From Trebonia sp030042015 (GTDB taxonomy: Bacteria > Actinomycetota > Actinomycetes > Streptosporangiales > Streptosporangiaceae), in the NCBI RefSeq assembly GCF_030042015.1, contig NZ_JASIAL010000519.1, positions 1-14,173 of the forward strand: DNA of 14,173 bases, read 5' to 3'. The notes under the pieces were generated by a model. That model searched no databases, was not told where the DNA came from, and was given only the letters and a program-made list of their open reading frames with translations. Every line of letters begins with the position of its first letter. Position 1 is the stretch's first letter. The translations under genes were made by a program, and so were the position numbers. Shown piece after piece: positions 1-7,291 of the stretch.

Positions 1-1
1 G

Positions 2-409
2 CGCGCCGCCGGGCTTGCCGCCGGGTTGCGGGCACGTCCGCTGGCCAGCGAAGCCGCCGCGCTCGCCCGCCGGGCCGGCATCTCCCTGGCCGGGTCCGGC
101 GCGGCCGGGTCCGGCGCGGCCGGGAACGCCGACGGCACCGGCACCGGCGAGGGGAGCCACGGTGGCGAGGACGGCGGTCCGGCTACACAAGCCTGGCACC
201 CCGGACTGACCGGGCGGGAGTTCGAGGTGCTTCGCCTCGTCGCCGCCGGCCAGTCCAACAGGGAAATCGCGGCCGCCCTGTTCATCTCGCCCAAGACCGC
301 CAGCGTTCACGTCTCCAACATCCTCGCCAAGCTGGGTGCCGCCACGCGGACCGAGGCCGCGGCCAAGGCTCACGCACTGCGCTTGCTCGATGTTCCGGTC
401 TCGCTCTAG
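2..409 (+). CDS. LuxR-family transcriptional regulator, C-terminal part (5' end outside window)
   Basis: The frame is open to the left edge, so the gene starts outside the window; a TTG at 26 is in frame but has no reason to be the start. The first residues, LRARPLASEAAALARRAGI, resemble the last helix of the helical-repeat region that precedes the DNA-binding domain in large LAL-type (ATPase plus LuxR) regulators. A Gly/Ala-rich linker follows, partly encoded by a 15-bp tandem repeat. The end is a typical LuxR/GerE helix-turn-helix: LTGREFEVLRLVAAGQSNREIA, then ISPKTASVHVSNILAKLG containing the recognition helix. The family binds DNA as a dimer and usually activates transcription. The N-terminal ATPase is inferred only from the residual helix, so the full architecture is unproven. 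The target genes cannot be told from this sequence. Confidence 0.9.
   Translation, partial: RAAGLAAGLRARPLASEAAALARRAGISLAGSGAAGSGAAGNADGTGTGEGSHGGEDGGPATQAWHPGLTGREFEVLRLVAAGQSNREIAAALFISPKTASVHVSNILAKLGAATRTEAAAKAHALRLLDVPVSL
88..124. repeat. 15-bp tandem repeat in the linker of the LuxR regulator
   Basis: The unit GGCCGGGTCCGGCGC occurs twice in a row (88-102 and 103-117), and the first seven bases of a third copy follow. It encodes the repeated Ala-Gly-Ser-Gly-Ala part of the flexible linker before the HTH domain. Being a multiple of three, a change in copy number would alter linker length without breaking the frame. Confidence 0.8.
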
Positions 410-493
410 CCGGCCGGCTTATGACAACGTAATCACGGCCATCGTTCCGCAACGGTGACCGGACAATACTCGAATGACCGTTCGACCTGCTGC

Positions 494-505
494 TATGCTT
501 CAGGC
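494..505 (+). promoter_or_regulatory. -10 element (TATGCT) of a probable leaderless promoter
   Basis: TATGCT at 494-499 fits the actinobacterial -10 consensus TANNNT. If its last T is -7, transcription starts at 506, exactly the A of the ATG of the next gene, and no ribosome binding site precedes that ATG. No good -35 box is visible at the usual distance. Leaderless transcripts are common in actinobacteria; this site is inferred from sequence only. Confidence 0.45.
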
Positions 506-874
506 ATGGCCGCGCACATACCACCGGGCTGGCCAACCGGAGTACATCCGCCTGGCACCAGCGATTTCGAAGCCACCGCCGTCGCCTGGCTGCTCGACGT
601 CGTCCCTCCCGACTACCGGCTGCACGGGGTGCTGCGCCGGCATCCCACGGCGCTGGCCGCCATGGCCCGCCACCACACCGCCGCCTGCGTCGAGGGCGCC
701 CGCCAGGGGTACCGCACCGCGCGCACCGAACTCGCCGAGGCGCTGCCACCGCACGCGGTCGACGCCGTGCTCGCCGCCTACCGCACTGAGGGCCGCCGGC
801 TCGCCGCCACCGCCCGGGCCGTCGTCCTAGTCGAGCGCGCCATGCGCGGCGAGCTCCCCGCGCCGGAACGCTGA
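506..874 (+). CDS. Conserved hypothetical actinobacterial protein, 122 aa
   Basis: No enzyme or binding motif is recognised. The protein begins MAAHIPPGWPTGVHPPG and continues with a helical region (FEATAVAWLLDVVPPDYRLHGVLRRHP) and a long Arg/Ala-rich helical second half (AARHH-type segment, then YRTARTELAEALPP and YRTEGRRLAATARAVVLVERAMRGE). The pattern matches, from memory, a short conserved family of unknown function in Streptomyces and relatives, beginning MPxHxPPGWP. It has no signal peptide or membrane segment. I chose ATG 506 rather than the upstream in-frame GTG at 455 because the conserved N-terminus starts there and a -10 box sits immediately before it, implying a leaderless mRNA. 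The repeated Arg and hydrophobic spacing suggests helices that could bind nucleic acid or a protein partner, but that is speculation. Confidence 0.8.
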   Translation: MAAHIPPGWPTGVHPPGTSDFEATAVAWLLDVVPPDYRLHGVLRRHPTALAAMARHHTAACVEGARQGYRTARTELAEALPPHAVDAVLAAYRTEGRRLAATARAVVLVERAMRGELPAPER

Positions 875-986
875 CGCCCGGACACGCCCGGCTGGTTCGC
901 GTCAGCACGGAAGAGCCTTCCGGCGGTCCGGTCCTGATACCCTGCGGCCCAGGCCGCACCGCCGCGGCGAACGTGATCATTAGCAC

Positions 987-1014
987 TTGCGCCAAAAACT
1001 GATATCAGTATGAT
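987..1014 (+). promoter_or_regulatory. Sigma-A-type promoter of the SPFH-RHH unit
   Basis: A -35-like TTGCGC (987-992) and a strong -10 TATGAT (1009-1014) are 16 bp apart. The predicted start of transcription is near 1021, leaving a leader of about 33 nt that contains the ribosome binding site GGAGGT (1042-1047), six bases before the ATG at 1054. The region is markedly AT-richer than its surroundings. This is a prediction from consensus match and spacing. Confidence 0.6.
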
Positions 1015-1029
1015 AGAAGTACGGTATCT
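998..1029. promoter_or_regulatory. Palindromic operator overlapping the SPFH promoter
   Basis: ACTGATATCAGT (998-1009) is a perfect 12-bp palindrome covering the end of the -35/-10 spacer and the first base of the -10 box. Two more half-sites follow: TGATA (1011-1015), and TATC (1025-1028), which faces it in inverted orientation. Several short half-sites across a promoter are typical of operators for ribbon-helix-helix proteins, and such a protein is encoded second in the unit this promoter drives. Binding by that protein, and hence autorepression, is inference. Confidence 0.5.
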
Positions 1030-1053
1030 AGGAACTTCCCTGGAGGTGGGCAG

Positions 1054-1977
1054 ATGTCAGCCCAGGTTCAGCTCGCGCAGAGCACTTACTCCCCCGCTCA
1101 GACGATGCCGGAACGCTCAGCCAGGTACCTGCGCGGTCTTCCGATGCTAGTGCTAAGCCTCGTCCTGCTGGCCGCGGCGATCGTCTCGTTCTGGCAGGCC
1201 AACCAGCACAAGAGCGCCGCTGTCGCCCTGGTGTGGCTGGGTATCGTCCTCATCGTGGCCGCGGTCCTGGTCTTCCGCGGCCTCACCCCCGTCGTGCCCG
1301 GCCGGGCGCACGTCATCCAGCTGTTCGGCAGGTACCAGGGCTCGATCCGCGAGCCCGGCCTGCAGTGGGTCAACCCGTTCACCAACCGCATCGCGGTCTC
1401 GACCCGGATCCGCAACCTGGAATCAGCGCTCGTCAAGGTGAACGACGCCGACGGCAACCCGATCGAGATCGCGGCTGTGGTGGTCTGGCAGGTGCGTGAC
1501 ACCGCGAACGCCAGCTACTCGGTCGACGACTACACCCACTTCGTGGCCATCCAGGCCGAGACCGCCGTCCGGCACATCGCGTCAAGCTACCCCTACGACA
1601 GCCGTGGCACCGGCGTGCTGTCGCTGCGCGACAACGCGGATGAGATCACCGAGCGGCTGTCGGGCGAGCTCACCGACCGGGTCCGGCCGGCTGGCGTGCA
1701 GATCATCGAGACGCGTCTCACCCGGCTGTCCTACGCGCCCGAGATCGCCCAGGCGATGCTCCGCCAGCAGCAGGCGAGCGCGGTCGTGGGCGCCAGGCAG
1801 AAGATCGTCGAAGGCGCGGTCGGCATGGTCCGGCTCGCCCTGCAGCGCCTGGACGAAGAAAACGTCGTCGAGCTGGACGAGGAGCGGAAGGCGGCCATGG
1901 TGTCGAACCTTCTCGTCGTGCTCTGCAGCGAGCAGGCCACCCAGCAGGTCGTGAACACCGGCTCGCTGTACCAGTGA
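1054..1977 (+). CDS. SPFH/band-7 domain membrane protein, 307 aa
   Basis: A probable membrane-scaffolding protein of the stomatin/prohibitin/flotillin superfamily, whose members form oligomers on membranes and organise microdomains or support proteolysis and stress responses. Two hydrophobic segments (about residues 29-47 and 54-74) form a membrane hairpin after a short polar N-terminus. The SPFH domain covers about residues 80-245: GLTPVVPGRAHVIQLFGRYQG, EPGLQWVNPF, then repeated beta strands (IEIAAVVVWQVRD) and the closing helix with APEIAQAMLRQQQASAVVGARQ. A shorter helical tail follows (IVEGAVGMVRLALQRLDEE). The start has the strong site GGAGGT. The next gene, an RHH protein, begins 19 bp later, so the two are likely cotranscribed from the promoter at 987-1014. 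No NfeD-type partner is present. The superfamily call is firm; the cellular role is unknown. Confidence 0.93.
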   Translation: MSAQVQLAQSTYSPAQTMPERSARYLRGLPMLVLSLVLLAAAIVSFWQANQHKSAAVALVWLGIVLIVAAVLVFRGLTPVVPGRAHVIQLFGRYQGSIREPGLQWVNPFTNRIAVSTRIRNLESALVKVNDADGNPIEIAAVVVWQVRDTANASYSVDDYTHFVAIQAETAVRHIASSYPYDSRGTGVLSLRDNADEITERLSGELTDRVRPAGVQIIETRLTRLSYAPEIAQAMLRQQQASAVVGARQKIVEGAVGMVRLALQRLDEENVVELDEERKAAMVSNLLVVLCSEQATQQVVNTGSLYQ

Positions 1978-1996
1978 CGGCAGGCACGGAACCGGA

Positions 1997-2209
1997 ATGC
2001 CCGAACGCAAGAGCATACTGCTGCGGCTCGACCCGGCCGTCCACGACGCCTTGGCCAAGTGGGCGGCCGACGAGATGCGCAGCACCAACGCCGAGATCGA
2101 GTTCCTGCTCCGTCGCGCCCTCGCGCAAGCTGGCCGGATGCCTGGCCGCGCCGCGCAGATGCGCAGGCCGGGCCGGCCGCCCGCCGACCCTGGCGCAAAC
2201 TCCGATTAG
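1997..2209 (+). CDS. Small ribbon-helix-helix (Arc-type) DNA-binding protein, 70 aa
   Basis: The N-terminal half has the RHH fold pattern: a beta strand (SILLRLDP, residues 6-13), helix A (AVHDALAKWAADE), a turn with RSTNAEIE, and helix B (EFLLRRALAQAG). In RHH dimers the paired strands enter the major groove, so K5, L9 and R10 in the strand are likely contact residues. The tail is basic and proline-rich and contains RRPGRPP, which resembles an AT-hook core; that is only a resemblance. Such proteins are often labelled HicB-like antitoxin or Arc-family, but no HicA-type toxin is adjacent, so a simple repressor of its own operon fits better. The ATG lies 19 bp after the SPFH stop, with only a weak purine-rich ribosome site (CGGAACCGGA). 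Its likely target is the palindromic operator at 998-1029. Confidence 0.85.
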   Translation: MPERKSILLRLDPAVHDALAKWAADEMRSTNAEIEFLLRRALAQAGRMPGRAAQMRRPGRPPADPGANSD

Positions 2210-2430
2210 CGGACGGCAGCGGGCGAAACCGCGGTTGGCTCCGGAGCCAGGTGAACCCGGGCCGCGAATTCACCGTCGTCACTCACGCATCTCGCCGCTC
2301 CTGCGTCAACTCGCGGAAGGCGACTATTTCATCGCCAGCGGTGATCGACCAATTGGCTGATCGTGACAGACTTGAACTGCCAAAGCTCCCCATCGCGACC
2401 ACACCGCCGGGGACGACCATCGGAGGCGAC

Positions 2431-5400
2431 ATGTTCCAGGTCCCGCCTTCACCGGGCGGCGATGCGCGCTACTCCGACGACGACCTCGAGCCGCTGCGCG
2501 CCGCCCTGCTGGCCCTGAGCAAGGGCGATTTCAGTCCCCGGACCCCCGCGGCCGTCCGCACGATCCCGGCAGGCGCGGCAGTCGGGGCGGTCGGGGCGGT
2601 CGCGAGCGGCGGCGGAACAGTGCTCGGCCAGATCTGGCCGCTGGTGGACGCCGTCGCGACCGAGCTGTCCGCACTGAACGACGAGGTCGCCAGGCGCGCC
2701 GAACAAGTGCGGGACATCGCCACGGTCACCACCGCCGTCGCGCGCGGCGACCTGACGAGGAAGGTCACCGTCGACGTCCAGGGCGAGATGCTGCAGCTCA
2801 AGCAGACCGTGAACACGATGGTGGACCAGCTGTCGGCCTTCGCCGACGAGGTCACCCGGGTGGCCCGCGAGGTCGGCACCGAGGGACGCCTGGGCGGCCA
2901 GGCGCACGTGCGTGGCGTCTCGGGCGTCTGGGAGGACCTGACCGACTCGGTGAACGGGATGGCCCGCAACCTCACGGTGCAGGTCAGGAACATCGCCCAG
3001 GTCGCGACCGCGGTCGCGCAGGGCGACCTGTCCCAGAAGATTACCGTCGACGCGCAGGGCGAGGTGCTCGAGCTCAAGACCACGATCAACACGATGGTCG
3101 ACCAGCTGTCCGCGTTCGCCGACGAGGTCACCCGGGTGGCCCGCGAGGTCGGCACCGAGGGACGCCTCGGCGGCCAGGCGGACGTCAAGGGCGTGTCCGG
3201 GATCTGGAAGGACCTCACCGACAACGTCAACTCCATGGCAGGCAACCTCACCACCCAGGTGCGCAACATCGCCCAGGTCACCACCGCGGTGGCCCAGGGC
3301 GACCTGTCGAAGAAGATCGACGTGGCCGCGCTCGGCGAGATCCTCCAGCTCAAGACCACGATCAACACGATGGTCGACCAGCTGTCCGCGTTCGCCGACG
3401 AGGTCACCCGAGTGGCCCGCGAGGTCGGCACCGAGGGGCGCCTGGGCGGCCAGGCCGAGGTGGCGGGCGTGTCAGGCACCTGGAAGCGGCTGACCGAGTC
3501 GGTCAACGGCCTGGCCTCCAACCTCACCACGCAGGTCCGCGCGATCGCCGCCGTGGCCAGCGCGGTCGCCGAAGGCGACCTCACCCAGTCCATCACCGTG
3601 GAGGCCAGCGGTGAGGTCGCCGAACTCAAGGACAACATCAACCTCATGGTCGCCAACCTGCGCGAGACCACCAGGGCGAACCGCGAGCAGGACTGGCTGA
3701 ACACCAACCTCGCGCGGCTGTCCTCGCTGATGCAGGGGCACCGCGACCCGCTCGAGGTGGCGCGGCTGATCATGAGCGAGCTGACGCCGCTGGTCTCCGC
3801 GCAGTACGGCGCCTTCTACCTGGCCGCCAGCGGCGGCCCGGCGCCCGACGGCGCCGGGGCCGATGGGGGCGGGGCCGATGGGGGCGGGCCTGATCGCGCC
3901 CCCGAATTCGAGCGGATCGCCGCGTACGGCTTCCACCGCAGCGGCATGACCCGCTTCTGCCTGGGCGAAGGGCTCGCCGGACAGGCCGCGCTCGACCGCG
4001 CGCGGATCGTGGTCCAGGACGCCCCGCCGGGGTACGTGACGGTCGGCTCCGGCCTCGGCTCCGCCGCGGCGACCAGCGTCGTCGTCTTGCCGATCCTCTT
4101 CGAGGACCAGGTGCTCGGCGTGCTCGAGCTCGCGTCGTTGCACCGGTTCAGCGAGCTGCACCTGACGTTCTTCGACCGCTTCGTGCCGACGATCGGCGTG
4201 ACGATCAACGCGATCATGGCGAACTCGCGCACCGAGGTGCTGCTCACCGAGTCGCAGCGGCTCGCCACCCAGCTGCAGGAGCGGTCGGACGAACTGCAGC
4301 GTCAGCAGGCCGAACTGCGCCGCTCCAACGCGGAGCTCGAGGACAAGGCCGCCCTGCTGGCCAAGCAGAACCGGGCGATCGAGGTGCAGAACTTCCAGAT
4401 CGACCAGGCCCGCCGCACCCTGGAAGAACGCGCGCAGCAGCTGGCGATCTCCTCGCAGTACAAATCGGAGTTCCTCGCCAACATGTCGCACGAGCTGCGC
4501 ACGCCCTTGAACAGCCTGCTCGTGCTCGCGGGGCTCTTGTCGGAGAATCCGGACGGGAACCTGTCCGTCAAGCAGGTCGAGTTCGCGCGGACCATCTACG
4601 AGGCCGGTTCCGACCTGCTGCAACTGATCAACGACATCCTCGACCTGTCCAAGGTCGAGGCCGGCAAGATGGAGGTGCACCTCGCGCCCATCTCGCTGGA
4701 CACGCTGCTCGACTACGTGGACGCGACCTTCCGGCCGACCGCCGCGCAGCAGGGCCTCGCCTTCCGGATCGAGGTGGAGCCAGGCGTGCCCGCGCTGATC
4801 TACTCCGACGAGCAGCGGCTGCAGCAAATCCTGCGCAACCTGCTGTCCAACGCGGTGAAGTTCACCGCCACAGGCGGCGTCACCATGCGGGTCGCGCCCG
4901 CCGCGCCGGACGTCCGGTTCGCCGGCCCGCTGCGGCGCGAGAAGTCGGCCATCGCGTTCGCCGTCGCCGACACCGGGATCGGGATCGCCGAGGAGAAGCT
5001 TGAGGTGATATTCGGCGCGTTCCAGCAGGCCGACGGCACCACCTCGCGCGGCTACGGCGGCACCGGCCTGGGGTTGTCCATTTCGCGGGACATCGCGCGG
5101 CTGCTCGGCGGCGAGATCCACGCCGCCAGCCGGGTCGGGCACGGCTCCACGTTCACCTTCTACCTGCCCGACCGCCGGGAAGCGGACGGCGCCGATCCGC
5201 TCACCGGCTCCGCGAGGGGCTGGGCGGAAGAACTAAAACCAGGCATATCCCGAACGCCAGCGGCCGCCTCCCCCGAGTCCCCTGCTGCCACCGGGGCGGT
5301 CAGCCGGGCAGCGCGGTCGCTGTCCGGCGCAGCTCAGCCCGCGGCGGGCGGCGCCGGGCTCGCGGCGTGGGAGGACGACCCGCTGAGGGGAGCGAAAATC

Positions 5401-5769
5401 CTCATCGTCGACGACGACGTGCGGAACGTGTTCGCGCTGACCAGCGTGTTCGAGCGGTACGGGGCGCACGTGCGGTATGCGGAGAACGGCCGTCAGGGCA
5501 TGGAGATCCTGGATCGCGAAGACGACATCGCGCTGGTACTCATGGATGTCATGATGCCGGAGCTAGATGGCAACGCCACCACGGCGGCGATCAGGCAGCG
5601 GCCGGAGTTCGCCGAGCTGCCGATCATCGCCGTGACCGCCAAGGCGATGAAGGGCGACCGGGCGAAGTCGATCGCGTCCGGCGCCTCCGAGTACGTCACC
5701 AAGCCGGTGGACATCTCCCACCTGGTCGGGCTGATGCGCAGCTGGCTTGACGGCCGGCGGGGCGGCTGA
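2431..5769 (+). CDS. Cytosolic hybrid histidine kinase with HAMP array, GAF and receiver domains, 1112 aa
   Basis: A sensor kinase that should autophosphorylate on His and pass phosphate to its own receiver or to the next gene's product. Order: short N-terminus; four HAMP-like units of 92 residues (about 75-420), three sharing DQLSAFADEVTRVAREVG; GAF (about 430-600); coiled coil (about 601-672, QERSDELQRQQAELRRSNAELE); HisKA with phospho-acceptor H687 in MSHELRTPLN; HATPase with N807, D847 (DTGIGI) and G874 (GYGGTGLGL); Pro/Ala linker; receiver with D994-D996, phospho-D1039, T1069 and K1091. All catalytic residues are present. No membrane segment is visible, so it is soluble, like fungal group III (Nik1/Os-1) kinases and Streptomyces OsaA, which it resembles. 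I chose ATG 2431 (GGAGG at 2422-2426) because the longer frame from 2059 runs across the RHH gene. The Asp/Gly-rich GAF loop contains a tandem repeat. An OsaA identity is likely but unproven. Confidence 0.93.
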   Translation: MFQVPPSPGGDARYSDDDLEPLRAALLALSKGDFSPRTPAAVRTIPAGAAVGAVGAVASGGGTVLGQIWPLVDAVATELSALNDEVARRAEQVRDIATVTTAVARGDLTRKVTVDVQGEMLQLKQTVNTMVDQLSAFADEVTRVAREVGTEGRLGGQAHVRGVSGVWEDLTDSVNGMARNLTVQVRNIAQVATAVAQGDLSQKITVDAQGEVLELKTTINTMVDQLSAFADEVTRVAREVGTEGRLGGQADVKGVSGIWKDLTDNVNSMAGNLTTQVRNIAQVTTAVAQGDLSKKIDVAALGEILQLKTTINTMVDQLSAFADEVTRVAREVGTEGRLGGQAEVAGVSGTWKRLTESVNGLASNLTTQVRAIAAVASAVAEGDLTQSITVEASGEVAELKDNINLMVANLRETTRANREQDWLNTNLARLSSLMQGHRDPLEVARLIMSELTPLVSAQYGAFYLAASGGPAPDGAGADGGGADGGGPDRAPEFERIAAYGFHRSGMTRFCLGEGLAGQAALDRARIVVQDAPPGYVTVGSGLGSAAATSVVVLPILFEDQVLGVLELASLHRFSELHLTFFDRFVPTIGVTINAIMANSRTEVLLTESQRLATQLQERSDELQRQQAELRRSNAELEDKAALLAKQNRAIEVQNFQIDQARRTLEERAQQLAISSQYKSEFLANMSHELRTPLNSLLVLAGLLSENPDGNLSVKQVEFARTIYEAGSDLLQLINDILDLSKVEAGKMEVHLAPISLDTLLDYVDATFRPTAAQQGLAFRIEVEPGVPALIYSDEQRLQQILRNLLSNAVKFTATGGVTMRVAPAAPDVRFAGPLRREKSAIAFAVADTGIGIAEEKLEVIFGAFQQADGTTSRGYGGTGLGLSISRDIARLLGGEIHAASRVGHGSTFTFYLPDRREADGADPLTGSARGWAEELKPGISRTPAAASPESPAATGAVSRAARSLSGAAQPAAGGAGLAAWEDDPLRGAKILIVDDDVRNVFALTSVFERYGAHVRYAENGRQGMEILDREDDIALVLMDVMMPELDGNATTAAIRQRPEFAELPIIAVTAKAMKGDRAKSIASGASEYVTKPVDISHLVGLMRSWLDGRRGG
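2812..3666 (+). repeat. 276-bp tandem repeat array encoding HAMP units
   Basis: The codons for NTMVDQLSAFADEVTRVAREVG start at 2812, 3088 and 3364, exactly 276 bp (92 codons) apart, and are almost identical at the DNA level for about 90 bp, up to GGCGGCCAGGC. A fourth, diverged copy begins in register at 3640 (NLMVANLRE). The 92-residue period is the usual unit of poly-HAMP kinases. Synonymous sites inside the shared block are nearly unchanged, which suggests recent duplication or gene conversion. Confidence 0.9.
3856..3885. repeat. 15-bp tandem repeat inside the GAF-domain coding region
   Basis: GGGGCCGATGGGGGC occurs twice without interruption (3856-3870 and 3871-3885). It encodes Gly-Ala-Asp-Gly-Gly twice, producing a flexible Asp/Gly loop between the first strands of the GAF domain (AFYLAASGG) and the following EFERIAAYG. 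It keeps the reading frame. Confidence 0.8.
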
Positions 5770-5770
5770 C

Positions 5771-6409
5771 GTGGCACAGAAGGCGAGGATCCTGCTCGTC
5801 GACGATCGCGCCGAGAACCTGATCGCGCTCGAGGCCATCCTCTCCTCGCTCAACCAGCAGCTCGTCCCCGTCCGCTCCGGTGAGGCGGCGCTGGCGGCGC
5901 TGCTGTCCGACGAGTTCGCCGTCATCCTGCTCGACGTGGTGATGCCCGGCATGGACGGCTTCGAGACCGCGGCGCACATCAAGGGCCGCGCCCGCACGCA
6001 CGATGTCCCGATCATCTTTCTCACCGCGGCGGGCGCGGAGCCTGATCACGCGTTCCGCGGCTACGCCGCGGGCGCGGTCGACTACATCGCCAAGCCTTTC
6101 GACCCCTGGGTGCTGCGGGCGAAGGTGGCGGTCTTCGTCGACCTGTACGTGAAGAACCGGCAGTTGCGGGAACAGGCAGACCTGCTGCGCCAGCGGGCGG
6201 AGGGCTCGGCCGGCGGCGAGCCAGGCAGCGAGCCCAGCCCGCTGACCGAACTGTCCCGGCGCCTGTCGGCGGTTGAGGTCGTCACCGCCGGGCTGGCCAG
6301 CCTGCCCGCGGCGAAGACCGACGCCGCGCTCGCGGACGGCCTGGCCCAGCTGGACCGTGGCATCGGCCGCCTCCGCGACACCCTCGACGCGCTGGGCGTG
6401 GACGGCTGA
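5771..6409 (+). CDS. Response regulator with receiver domain and helical tail, no DNA-binding domain (OsaB-like), 212 aa
   Basis: The N-terminal receiver (about residues 5-122) has the full active site: D11 and D12 (ILLVDDR), phospho-acceptor D55 (LLDVVMPGMDG), T85 (IIFLTA) and K108 (YIAKPFDP). After it come a helical, probably coiled-coil segment (VKNRQLREQADLLRQRAEG), a Gly/Ser/Pro linker, and a second helical stretch (LTELSRRLSAVEV, then LAQLDRGIGRLRDTLDALG). No HTH output domain is present, so the output is probably by protein contact. GTG 5771 follows the kinase stop by one base, implying translational coupling; the upstream in-frame TTG at 5747 overlaps the kinase and adds residues before the conserved start. 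Receiver-only architecture beside a HAMP-array hybrid kinase matches Streptomyces OsaB, which acts in osmotic stress. That functional transfer is inference. Confidence 0.92.
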   Translation: MAQKARILLVDDRAENLIALEAILSSLNQQLVPVRSGEAALAALLSDEFAVILLDVVMPGMDGFETAAHIKGRARTHDVPIIFLTAAGAEPDHAFRGYAAGAVDYIAKPFDPWVLRAKVAVFVDLYVKNRQLREQADLLRQRAEGSAGGEPGSEPSPLTELSRRLSAVEVVTAGLASLPAAKTDAALADGLAQLDRGIGRLRDTLDALGVDG

Positions 6410-6446
6410 CCTCCTGGCCCGCCGCCCGCGGTTCGCCAGCGCCCGG

Positions 6447-7133
6447 CTACGACGGCCCGTTGACCGCCTCGGCGTTCCCGCGCGGCGCCAGCCACCCAGC
6501 CGCGGTGTGCCGACGCACGACCTTCGCGGGGACGCCGGCCACCACGCAGCGGTCCGGCACCTCGCCGCGCACGACCGAGCCGGCCGCGATCACCACGTTG
6601 CGCCCGACCCGCGAGCCGGGCAGCACGATCGCCCCGGCGCCCAGCCACGACCCGGCGCCGATCGTGACCGCGCGGTTGACCGGCGCCTGCCGGCCGATCG
6701 GCGTGTCCGGGTCGGCATAGCCGTGGTTCTGGTCGGTGATGTACACGTACGGCCCGGTCCAGACATCGTCGCCGATCACGATGCTCTCGTGCGCCACGAT
6801 GTGGCTGCCACGGCCGATCACGCAGCGGTCGCCGATCCGCAGCACCGGGTCCGGGCCGAGGTCCTGGCCGGGCAGGGTGCCCGCCGACAGCGTGACCTGC
6901 GGGGCGATGAGGGTATCCGCGCCTACGGCGATCCATCCCTCGCCGAAGACCGACCCGGCCGGAAACGCCATGACCGACCCGCGGCCGAACTCCCGGAAGG
7001 CCCGCCCCGCGGGCGTGTCCCCGGTCACCATCCCGGCCCGCTGGAGCTCGCGCCATCCCCAGTGAACGGCCCGCCACACCAGAGCCCGCCGCACGCCCGC
7101 GATCCGGCGCGCCGCACGCTTCCGCCACTTCAC
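6447..7133 (-). CDS. Left-handed beta-helix (hexapeptide-repeat) acyltransferase, 228 aa
   Basis: A probable O-acetyl or other acyl transferase of the maltose/galactoside acetyltransferase (LbH) superfamily, which uses acyl-CoA to modify sugars or polysaccharides. A basic N-terminal region (MKWRKRAARRIAGVRR) precedes hexapeptide turns such as LRIGDRCVIGRGSHIV and IVIGDDVWTGPYV. The active-site loop ITDQNHGYADPDTPIGRQ (about 132-149) carries the probable catalytic H137. More turns follow (VTIGAGSWLGAGAIVLPGSRVGRNVVIAAGSVV), ending with the typical AGVPAKVVRR (199-208). No membrane segment is seen. The GTG start at 7133 has a GGGAG site nine bases upstream. The gene is convergent with the response regulator, whose stop is 37 bp away. 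The substrate is unknown; cell-wall or exopolysaccharide sugars are possible. Confidence 0.9.
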   Translation of the reverse strand: MKWRKRAARRIAGVRRALVWRAVHWGWRELQRAGMVTGDTPAGRAFREFGRGSVMAFPAGSVFGEGWIAVGADTLIAPQVTLSAGTLPGQDLGPDPVLRIGDRCVIGRGSHIVAHESIVIGDDVWTGPYVYITDQNHGYADPDTPIGRQAPVNRAVTIGAGSWLGAGAIVLPGSRVGRNVVIAAGSVVRGEVPDRCVVAGVPAKVVRRHTAAGWLAPRGNAEAVNGPS

Positions 7134-7291
7134 CAGGGCATTCTCCCGCGCCCGGACGCCACGCTGACCGCCCTCCCCCGGTTAGCCGGACGCTGGCAGT
7201 GCCCCACCGACGCCCGTGCTGCACGTGCCGCAAGCTAACGGCCTATGTCACAAACCGGGACAATTGCCCAATCTCGGGCATCGCACACCAT

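Noticed and set aside
282..995. 237-codon minus-strand frame
   Set aside because: It runs opposite the LuxR end and the 122-aa gene and crosses the SPFH upstream region, with Arg-rich composition and no motif.
1997..2209. RHH protein as antitoxin of a toxin-antitoxin pair
   Set aside because: No small toxin gene lies on either side; the neighbours are an SPFH protein and a large kinase. Operon repressor fits better.
2059..2430. N-terminal extension of the hybrid kinase
   Set aside because: The frame is open from 2059 but overlaps the RHH gene in another frame and reads as unconserved sequence; a good ribosome site precedes ATG 2431.
2210..2430. Promoter for the hybrid kinase
   Set aside because: TTGGCT and TTGAAC resemble -35 boxes, but no TANNNT lies at a proper distance downstream. 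The kinase may be read from the SPFH promoter or from an atypical one.
2469..5142. Two long minus-strand frames (434 and 556 codons) opposite the hybrid kinase
   Set aside because: Their repeats mirror the HAMP array, and the proteins have no domain pattern. They come from the GC bias of the kinase gene.
6410..6446. Bidirectional terminator between the response regulator and the acyltransferase
   Set aside because: Only a short CTGGC/GCCAG match is visible and no stable stem, so it was not called.
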